The notes beneath the pieces are model-generated. The model did not search any database. It was not told the origin of the DNA and worked only from the letters and a program-made list of their open reading frames with translations. A program made the translations under genes and the position numbers. DNA of 64,000 nucleotides, from positions 29,746,714-29,810,713 of the forward strand of contig CM049320.1 of NCBI GenBank assembly GCA_026874595.1. The letters are read 5' to 3'. The stretch's first letter is position 1. Each line of letters opens with the position of its first letter. Positions 14,159-25,323 of this stretch are shown here, one piece after another. This stretch comes from Sipunculus nudus (lineage: Eukaryota; Annelida; Sipuncula; Golfingiida; Sipunculidae).

Positions 14159-17100
14159 TTCGATACCAAAGCTCAAAATACCTATCGAAGCCATGCACAG
14201 ATAATGAAAAATAGCATAAGGGCCTGGGAAAAAAATTCTGACAGTTGTATTGTATATCAATTTAATCCACCCGAGTTCCCGTTGAGACGGAAGATTTAAA
14301 AGGTCACATAAATATTAGTTATCAGTCCCAAAACAATCAGATAGGTCTCCATCTAGATCAAACAATTGGAATATATTGGTGGCAACACTTGTCTAATAAA
14401 CAAATAATGTTATCCAAGATAAAAAAATAGGTAATTTAAGTATATCTAAAGATAATACATACATGTACATTATTTGTCTGAAATTCTGGAGCTTTCGTAT
14501 CAAATTTAACTGAAAATGGACTAAAATACCTAATCTGCATGTGATATCTGTAAAAACTATTGTTTATTAAAAAATGGTTTCTCGATCATTCCCACAGGAT
14601 TATGATAAATTAACGGAAACCCCCACGTAAAACAAAGAACGTACCTCTGTGTTAACGCTGTCAGCTGGGCTCTCTATGAGTTCAAGCGTAAATAAGCATG
14701 AAAGTCAAAACAAATATAAAATAATTTTTTATGGAAGTAACTGTAAGATATCACATACACAACACCTAACATTCATGTTATAAAAACTTTGTAAGATCTG
14801 CAGGCGCAAAAGTGAGTAAAAGTTTCGATATAACTAAGAACTACTTCCTTATTCACATTGTACACCATATAAAGCAACGCTTAATCACCTTCCGAGGGGG
14901 CCCGCAAATCTGACGTCACATTCGGCGGTGAAGTGCGCATCGGGTGAAGTAACTCTGAAAGAACCGCTTAGATTGACCCCTTTTTGAATCTAAAGTAAAT
15001 CTACTAAGATGAAGCCGGTAATCTGTTTACTATGCCTTGAATGTTTAATCTTTCTGTTAAATCAGTCGGGTAAAATGAACTTTATAATTAACGTCCGCCA
15101 TGATTCTGAACCATCTTAACCGAGCCGATATTTGATTCGCTGTGGTTACATATACAGGATATTATATATTGTAAGAATATATACAAAAACTTGTGCACTA
15201 TCTATAACACGAGTCATGTGACGATGATCCCAACTGGTGAGTTGTCACGGTTCTCATTTTCAATTTGCGTTGTTCCTGTTATATGCATTCTGATGTTAAA
15301 GTTAAAGCGTCTAGGTACGCCTATTCCTCACGACATCATAAAAAAGCTCTTAAATTTTAACTCTCCATTTTGCGACAGAGAAGATTAATCAGATTTACCT
15401 GTGTCATTCTTGCTGCTTTGAAGAAAGGGATTTTCCGAATGCTGCCATAATATATTGTCCACAAAGTCCTGTGAAAGATGTCAGATAAATCTCTGATAAC
15501 AAGAAACACCTAGATTTCACACCAAAGGTCAATTCAGAAACTGTGTTTATGGAACAACTAAATTCAACTAAACAACTCTAATCTTACAGGCTCTATTAGG
15601 CAGTATTGCCATACTTATTAATACATAATACTAATTATCATTTATTACATTTATTTTACCGAGTAGAACAAAGTTAAACTCTTCAAAGATCCCAAGGTCA
15701 GAGAGATACCTTGCATAAGTGAACAAATTACCCAGGGGTCATGACGCTCTGCTTGCTAGGAAGACATTTACAAAAGAAATTTCATCATCTGAATGCCAAA
15801 ATTTCTAGGTGGTATCCGAATTAAGCTGACACACAGACAGACGGATGACGGACAAAGAGTGATCGCTGTAGCTCAGATGACTTTCAGTCAGCTAAGCTAA
15901 ATACGGTATTTTTAATATACCCCATGATTGGTTGACTGAATATATAAACTACTTAAAGTAAAAACTAATCTCCGACGTAAAGACGAAAGAGTATGCGAAA
16001 TCCGTCGGTCCTGCGGACCTGACCGGCTAGATATCTGAGGGTCCGATAGGATCTCTAATTCAGCCGGACCTAATGTCCGCCTAAGAAAAATTTTTGGTAT
16101 TGCACAACTGGGTCCACTGGCCTTTTTCCAACGGTATCGTTTGATTCAGAATCCAGTTTTCTTAGATTATCAAGCATGTGTAAAAATATCTGCGTAAACA
16201 CTCCCACGTGCGTTTTCGTGTTGCTCGTTGCATTAGATCAGCAGACGGGCACAGAATAAAAAATAGTCTTGATACACTACTGCAGTTACGATATCTCTGT
16301 AAAAGACGAATTCGCCGAGAATCACACTAATTTTTGTTAGCATCGACAATTATTTGTGTGGCAATAATCGTGGTGGCATATTTACCAGAGACTAGACAAT
16401 TCGGTTCCCAAACCATTCACAAGATTTTCACAGTTTCGCCACGCGGGCAAAACACTGCAAAACCAGAAGAGTTTTCCCGCTGGTTTGATGAAATTAGATA
16501 TAATAATAGGCGCATATTGCTCTGAAAATTAGGCAAGTAGCGGTTAAACATCAACGAGAGGAAATCCTTTTCATTTGCTCATATATAATGTGAATGTTCA
16601 TCGCCTTTCGGCATAAACAGAGTTCTTTTCGTTATACATATTTGTCAACCAGCGATGTCAGATTCTGTTTTGACACCCAGACAGACCTCGGTGACTGACT
16701 GGTGATTTGCCACGCCTACGTTCCTGTGATTGGCTAAGTGACGACTCCCATTAGCCAGAGAGCCAATCAGATATTCATAGTAAGAATCTGCTCACGTGAC
16801 TTCATTCATAAAATTTTTGGCGGGAATGAGTGTGCGGATATCGGTCACGCTGTTCGGTAAAAAGCTCCGGGTGTCCATGAAACTAATTTTTCAACCAAGA
16901 CCACAAGGCCCTGAGTAAAATTGGGCATATAAAATATAATTTAATATTGATCCTGGCACTGACGAAGTCTAGGACGTGATCATAATCATAAGGTTAAATG
17001 TCCGATAAGATAAGAATTACGTGATTTCACGTTAACTTAGTGCCAGGGTTCTCGGAGCGGATCCTGTCTGTTACCACTCGCTTGAGGTCGTTTCTATTCA

Positions 17101-20100
17101 GAATTGATTCTGAGTATGATTCTGCGCTAGGTGCAAGTCTGGCCCGGGTATAAGAGCGAAATTTTGACTTACGCAGTCAAATAAAATATGTATGTAATTG
17201 TGCCACATAAGAATTATAATAAGCTAATATTTTCATCGCTGATTGTTATTTATATGTAAAAAGATTCTAAATAATATTCAAGTTCAATGATTTTATTGAG
17301 AAAGGTAAAAAATATTAGTAACAATAACATTTATTTTTGGAAAAGTCAGTTCACGTCACTATCAACCGCCACATATAAAATATAAACATGTTTACAAATT
17401 TGAGAGGATATTCAGTATGGATATACATTATAGGTGTAATTAACAGGTAAAATAATGCAGTTTAAGTTACAAACCAGGAGTAGGCTGAATAGTGCACGGA
17501 AGTCTTGCATACGACTAGATATCTCCGAATATGTTAAAAGAGGTTTGTTTTATTGATATTCATAAATTCACAATAAAACTATTGACACTCATTGTTACAT
17601 ATGCTTTCTGCTTGTTACCGTTCACTGAATTAACATACTTCACGGCAGGTCCTACAGAGATCTGACAGGACCGGCAATAGGTCTTCTGCAGCAGGACCCA
17701 CTGTCCTGCTGAGGACTGGAAGTTTTTGCAAACTCTGCGGGCCATAGTAATCATATTTTTTTGTCCTGATGTGTTCACTGTGCATACACACCAATTAATT
17801 ATCCAATTCTTGGAAATGACATTATTAGGAATGAAGAAGGATATTACCATTAGACCACAAAAAAATAAAAGGTATGGTTCTCAGGTACCTCTCGCATCAA
17901 TTTTTAAACCCCCGCACCATTTTTTTATTTTTTTATTTTGATTTTCAATGGAAACCTACCGAATTTGAGCTCCAGCCGCTCGGACATTTCTTTCAAGAAG
18001 GTAAAATAATACAATTTTGATAAAAATTTCCTTTGTTTTGTAGTGCTTTTACTTATTTAGCAAAATAAAACTGTTATTATCATGCTTTGCCCTGATCATA
18101 TGACATTTTTATCGAAACATACAAAAAAGTCTACATCTTAGAGAACATTATTGTTACAGAGAAATCTAACACGGAATTAAAGGAATCCTTATCATTGCGC
18201 TTTTACTCGTGTTTTGTTTTAAGATTGAATATTTCTGGATTAACTGACGGTTTAACGTTTTACAAGCATAACCGGTGTGTCCACTATCTAGACAAAGCAC
18301 ACCAGAAAATAACTAAACCAGTTTAAAGTAGCATATCACACTGCTATGTATCTTACAGTCACATATCCAACATGGCAAAATCAATTTTAAGCAAAAAACA
18401 TTTTTTTTTGCATCTGAAATGTTGATAAAGATATAAAAGTAAGTATATCCTGCTATTATTTGAGGATTTGGGCGTGGTCCGAATAAGTGTTATTCTGCTT
18501 TCAACTTTAACGTTACACGTCCCTCCCCATCAAACTCTCTTCATACAGAGAGATTCTCGCCTGGTGGCTGTCCTCGGAATACTTCCTTATCTCCCCGCAT
18601 CGTTATCGAACCCTGACAGGTTTTATTCCTCCGAGTTTCTCAAAACCGTTCATGGGGCCACTATTTTCGCACATACTAGAACCCGGAAGCCACAGGACGC
18701 ATATAGAAATCATGGGTAAACCGCTAGTTAACCTAAAGTGCGTAAATACCATTACTTAAATACCTTTCTTACTGTATCCACCTCCACTTCCTGCTGTTCT
18801 TTGCAGATTTCCAGGAGATCCTTTTCTGCTGATGCCACGTCAACCAGTTTTCCTGACACTGTGATAAAGTCCTTTCCCTGGTTCATCGGAGGAACGGATA
18901 TGTTCACTTTATACTGGAGAATCAGCTTCTTTCGGTAACAGTCGGCAATAAACCGATGGAATCTGTGAGGGACAGTGACCCTCCGTGTGGTGGAAATCCC
19001 ACTCTGAAATAAACATGAATATATGCGTGCTGTGTGTTATTATGTCCTTATGCGGCTAAAGGCCGCTTAAGGCCCATCCACAATGAACACTGCGCCGCAC
19101 TGCAAAATCATGTACATGCAAATACACAGTAACACTGGAGCCGTTTATTAAGTGCAGTATTTGCAGCGCTGCAAAGCCACGTGCACCACATCGTTTAGTG
19201 TGGCCGGGCCAATACGGAAGAACATTACCGGTACTCCTTTACTGGTGTAACTGCCAAATTACTTTTTCCAAAACCTCACCACTGATATGCTGTTGTCACG
19301 TACCTGAAGGTAAGTCAACATTTATTTGATCACACGGCAGTATTTACCCACGGGCTGGTCTAATGTAAAACTGATGTACTATTTTTTGTACAGCACATGA
19401 GAAAAAGTCATTTATTATTAATAATAGGAGCAAACTGTAAGAAGAAACATCAGTATATGTGTTTTCTCCTCGAGACTAGCTTGAACATAACCTGTACCTT
19501 TCACATGTAGACTTATGGTTATGGGGATGGTTTTTGGAGTTGCAAGTCCCGGTGGAAAACCCCGCCGGTGCATTTACGGCATAATGGCGAAATCTCTTAT
19601 GAACCTCCGTTCTAATGCATGGGGCATGGACAGCTGAGCGGTAAAACGCTCGGCCTTCTCCGCTGGCGACCCGAGTTCGGTCCCAGGTGGTGTGAGTGGG
19701 TTGTGCCAAGTGGCCCGGCAAAGGTCGGTGGTACTCTCCGGGTTCTCCGGCTTCCTAAACCTCTATCACTACGATTTTCAACTCTATCAGTATCTTTTAT
19801 TATCGCCTTAAATATCCCGCTGTACACTGATTCAATCTGGCGAACTTTGTCTTGCTGAGGGAGCCAGCGCTGGTCGGACTTTCCGGAGACCTGTGACTGG
19901 CTCGAGCGCCGACTTCACTTTCAGTCAGTCAGTCGGTTCTAATGCCTGAACAACAAGTTATGACTTATGTATTATTCCTAACCCGGTAAAGCTCGAATAA
20001 GATAAGGCTTAATGATATCATTCTTATCGTATATAAACCTTCATTCTCATCCAACAGACAATGCCACCGACAGACTATTGATCTATCCTGTGAAAAGAAA

Positions 20101-23100
20101 GTTTCATTTAAGCATTTTTTTACATCTTGAACACAAAAAACTTTGACCCAGATGCAGCGACAGGAAAGGATAAACGCACACTATACATACCACATCTTTT
20201 TGGACGCTGTATATACGACGCTTTGCCTCTTCAACATCAGCTTTCCTTCCAGTGATGGTGATTACGTCACTCTCACAGTTCCGTCCCGGTAACGTGATAA
20301 CTGTGTTTGTTTCGTTGCGTATCTTTTTTACGGTCACACCATTTTTGCCAATGATATGCCTGTGGATTTCTTTTGGAATGTGAACTTCGGCAGTATGGTT
20401 ATTACCAATCTGTAAAAAAAGCAGGTTTGCCAGCTATAAAATACTAATTGAATATAATAAAACAGTTTGTTGCTGTAAGTGATTTAATAGACGACCGAGA
20501 AAAAAAAGCAGGCTGCATTGTAAACTTTAAAAGCCAGAGCCAGATCTTATCAGCTAGCGAGATTTTGAATGCCTTAATATGTGCATCTGACCACGGAGTT
20601 TATCATTTCAATTATTCAATTCCATACCGTAATTTTAACTACACTTTTTTAGGTTTAATGTCTTTTATTGGTTTAGTATCATAGTTAATGTATATTAATG
20701 GATTATGAGGATGTTTTATCTAGCCTAAGTAATATCTAATTGTTTGTCTTAATTTTTATTTAATGAATATTTTCTTTCTCATAGTCATTTTTATGCAAAT
20801 GCTTGCTTGTAACAGCGTTTTAGAGCACAACACTGTGGATTTTATGCTTAACAAAATAAAATATTATTATTTTTATTATTATTATTAGGGTAAGAGATGG
20901 ACACAGCAAGAAGCAACATAGAACATTTTGACTTGCTATTTTATCGATGATTTCCAGCATGGACTGTTTAGCCTTGACCACTCCGGCAGTAGGTCCCTCA
21001 ATCATGATGCTATCAGGGTCTTCTGGACATGGAATTCTTATTGATACTCCTGTCGTCTCTTTGATTCGATTAACTGAAAAAAACATTGGTTTTATTGAAG
21101 TATAACTTTCACCACATATTGTGGCATCTTATTATGTTAAATGTACAATGTAGAAGTTTAAAAGCCGTTAAAAAGTCTACATGCTTTCTCTGTGCCGACA
21201 CTGAAATAGAGGACCATAAAAGCGCACTCCAAATTGGGACATAGAACTACATATTTGGCTAGATTCTTTTGAGTTAAATGCAGTGCATATTTCATTCAGT
21301 ACTAAAGATTTCCATAAACGTTAAACAGGGCCTCTCTGTTACAAATTGAAATGTAGTACTGATACATAAAAGCTGAAAAAGATATTAACAATATTATAAA
21401 TCTTCAGGGAGTCGGAACTTGTTCGAAATCTAAAATTTATCTAAACAGTAAAGGGTTAAACCTACCTCCTGATTCATAATCAATGACTAAATAGTGAAAT
21501 TATTTTCTTTATCATCAGAAAAATAGTAAACCTTAAATCTTCTCTAGATACTGGAGACAGCATTGACCATGTAGTTTAATATCGTAATTGTTCCTATAAT
21601 TATATCCAGTATATCCTTTTTTTTATTATAAATACTTTAAAACTCAAGGATCTATTTAACGTAATCATGGTCAGTTACTAAGATATATAACAGATCCTTA
21701 TAAGTGCATCAAATGTAATACGTAACATGACAACAAGAAACTCGTTTTTTTAATGAAATGTCGGTTTTTACATGTTACTTTTTCAAAATCTTGCGTTGGC
21801 CCGTTCAAAAAGATATCGATTTATCAGCTATTCTTGTATTATTACCTGAACATATTTATTTTATTCAAATGTGGACAGATGTAAGCGTCAAGTGGTTTAA
21901 TGACGTTTACATGAAATGCAACATTATTTTAAAATATTAATATGACTGATTATTTTTACATTACACCCAATTCGAATCGTATCTCCCTTACCCGCCTTCC
22001 TCTTTATAAACTTCTGGTACCTCCGCTCTAATGCCAGTTCTACTGTGTCCGTTTTCTTCAACTTGGATAAACAAAAAAGACAACATAAAGAAAAAAATAC
22101 AGAATAAACAGAGAGCCTATATGTATGCCTCCGCCAAAACCCTAATCAAAATTTTCTGTTTACTACACGAAAAACTGTCAGCTCTGAAGAGCCAAAGCAT
22201 CCACATTTAAAACAATTCATTTAAATAAGGAAAATATTGTCATTAAGATTTCATTCATAATTGACCCTTGTTTGTTACCCTAGCCCTCCACAACATTTCA
22301 CTAAAATTCGCCCATAACTTTCTGTGTAATTTGATGAGTCAATCAGATTAACTGGCAAACAAAGAGATAAACGATACCTCGGCCCCTTACAGAGGTAAGA
22401 TTAGTAATGTAATACGCCTGTCCAGAAAAAAAATGTTACGTCTCGGTATAAAAGGCGCACGTTTTAAACTACTGGTCATAACGTTTATTGCTGGGACATT
22501 TTTATGGAGAAAAACAGACATATCAGAAAGGAAACTTTTCAGTTTATAATTGACATTGTTTTTCTTTCTATATAAGCCATACACAATCCACAGTTTTTCT
22601 TCCTAGGAACTTGAGACTATATGGACCTCACATCTGTCCACAAAATGTGATTTTCAAATCTGCAACCGTTTCTTTTTTTTTTTTTGGTTTGGTAAACCAC
22701 CGACGAAAATTCATAACACAATAAGACAGGAGAACTTATATAAAAAAAACTTGTATGGTGAAATTCAATTACATGCACATAAGACTGAAGTATTTAAAGT
22801 TTCTTTTGTGTTCTTACCATCGATAGTGCTCGCTCAAGTTTGTCTTTCGGTCTCGTCTCATAGATATCGTATGAAAACTGTTCCTGGGAAAAACAAAGAA
22901 GTTAAAAGTTCATACGTTATGAATGAATAGTTCTTTGTGTAGCCTACATGACTGTGTCATAGGTGAATTATAATATCCCTTGAAATCTGAATTTTAAGGG
23001 ATGCAAGCCTCCGCCATGCCAGGGGTACCTATTGTGGGATGCTCCCCAACCCATGTTTGCATTCACTAATTCGGCCCGTATTCCCAAGTTCATTCGTGCA

Positions 23101-25291
23101 TGTCTGCCGGTGGCAATGATTACCGCAAAGTAGTATATACGAGGCCTGAACTGGACAAATAGGGCCAAACAGAAACGTAAAAGACAAGACCTTGTACTTA
23201 AAGATGATACGCTACCATCATGAAAATAAAGGAATTCTCTAAATTGGCTGACAATGCACTTCAAGGCAAAGGAGTAATTTCCTATTATTAAGTGCGATAA
23301 ACGATTTCAAAGTAAAACAAATCCAGGGCGTTACCATTAAAGGTTCACATTGTGTGGTTTATCTTACTCATTTTACAACTTGAGACTTTGGTCAAGCTTT
23401 TCCTAATTATAACACTGTCACACACTCAGAAGGTTTGTACTCGTATTGTAAACAAATTTAGCCAGTATTGTAAATCATTCATTGACCTTACCTCTGAATC
23501 TTCTTCTAACCCCAAGGCCTCAACTTCTTCTTCAAGATCCAAGACACCAGCTGGTGTAGACATCTCACCCAAAATAAGCTGATACATTCGTTTCTGTATA
23601 AACAAGGGAATAAAGGAATGAATCTATGCACTCACATTCTATAAATAATTTCACGTGTCCGTGAATAAGGTTATATTATCTTCTGCTGGAAAGTTTTATC
23701 CAAATAATTTCTGCATCCCGTCTTCTTAATAAAAACAGTTCTTAATCTTTTCTTATCACAGTGCAGATTTACTCGTAAGTTACATTATTTTTTATAATAA
23801 TTACATATTTTATGTATAATTTACGATTTATTTTGTAGGTCAAATTATTCAAATTATTGAAACCTACAATCCTCCCTATCAAGATATCTGGTATTATTCT
23901 TTATAGACTCAACTAAATCAGGTGTACTTAACACTTAACAATTTCATTGCTTCTAGTCTGAATTAAATAAAATAAAGTATAATATTTTAGACGAAAATAA
24001 AGTTGTCTGAAAAAGTATGAAAAAAAAATAAAAAGTGACCCATGGGTCATGACACTCAGCTGGCTAGGAAGACATTCAAAAGAGGAATTTTATCATCTGA
24101 TTGCCAAATTTTGTAGGTGCATATCCCAATTCAACTGTAGCAATGAAAGTTCTTCAAAATCAACAAGATGAAAAAGTTCATGACAATATGTCGAGCCATT
24201 CCCATGAAATCTATCTTTTTTTTGTATGCAGTGAGCTGAGCTGAAAAATGACCAAGCAAATTTTTTAAGGACATCCCTGGATGCCAAGTAAAAAGGATAA
24301 TATCCCTGTATGTCAAGACAGAAAATTCTAGGTCCAACAGTAAAGCTTTGTACCATATCTGCCTGGGTGCTTAAAAATGTTTTTTAGCCAGTAATATAGG
24401 TCACCATGACCTAATTTCAGGTTTCCATGGAGATTGCCCAAGACTTCCCTGTATATTATAACTGAACATGCGAGGGCTAGCAAATACAATTTGTATCCCG
24501 TGTGACTGACTGGGTGTTTTTAGACTGTTGTTCACAAAATATAAGTCATCATGACCTAATTTAAGGTTTACATGGAGATTTGCCTTGGATCTCCCTGGAT
24601 GTATAGATAGAAGTTTCTAGGTATAACGGTTAGGATTTGTGAACTGTTACCACCATACGGGCGGACTTCTTCATCTGAAGGTATCAAAAACAGGACAAAA
24701 ATGTGTAAAAATACAGTTTGCTATCTTGAGGAAATGAGGAAATCCTCCATGATCAATATGCAAGGAAAGAATCATGGCAATCAATGTATTAGTTATTCAG
24801 ATACTGGAGCTTTTGTATTTAATTTTTATTTATTCCGGGGGAGGGATACTTTCGAGTCCCATAGCTAGGAGGATATGGGTCACAGTGACATGATTTCCTG
24901 TTCCTGAGGAGATCTTGTATGGACCTCCGTGGGGTTTCTTTATAGGGTTCTAGGCCCATCGGATACAATGTGTGCCCCATCTGACTGGGTGCTCAAAATC
25001 ATGTTTTCAGCCTGTAGTTTGCAAAATATTTTAACATGACCTGTTTTCCGGTTTCATAAGAGATAGCCTAGGACTTACTTGGCCGAACACTTAGAAATTT
25101 GTCGGTCTAACGTCAGTGTATTTGCCCTGTTCACAGACGGACGACGAACAAAGAGTGATCGCTATAGCTCAGATTCACGACTTACAGTCAGCTGAGCTAA
25201 AAGCAATGCAAAACAGCGCATACTTTGTACATCTTGCAGTATACGATACTTCTTATTAAACTTTTTATATATATATATATTTATATAATTT

Positions 25292-25323
<32 letters not shown>

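Larger units (their letters stand above)
14645..17734 (-). other. Gene A linker exons between the KH and eIF4G halves
   Basis: Three exons join the halves: 17639-17734 (phase 0 to 0, 32 codons, donor GAA/gtatgt), 15399-15468 (phase 0 to 1) and 14645-14673 (phase 1 to 0). The second contains [17 protein letters not shown]. An in-frame TGA 15 nt before that exon, inside the intron, means translation cannot begin just upstream and must enter by splicing or from another start. A minus-strand AATAAA near 17554 follows the 17.7 kb exon, so a short KH-only transcript ending there is conceivable. Confidence 0.6.

Noticed and set aside
14912-14919. Perfect CRE palindrome TGACGTCA
   Set aside because: Single motif deep in an intron with no other promoter features, so not reported as a regulatory site.
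17560-17850. 96-residue minus-strand frame as an independent protein
   Set aside because: The splice phase of the surrounding gene selects a different frame for 17639-17734. The long frame shows no domain.
19619-19690. Functional tRNA gene
   Set aside because: Only A and B box resemblance. The head does not close a proper cloverleaf and continues into a SINE body.
21992-22883. eIF4E-binding motif in gene A near YETRPKDKL or YQKFIKR
   Set aside because: Spacing does not fit YxxxxL followed by a hydrophobic residue. No canonical site was found.
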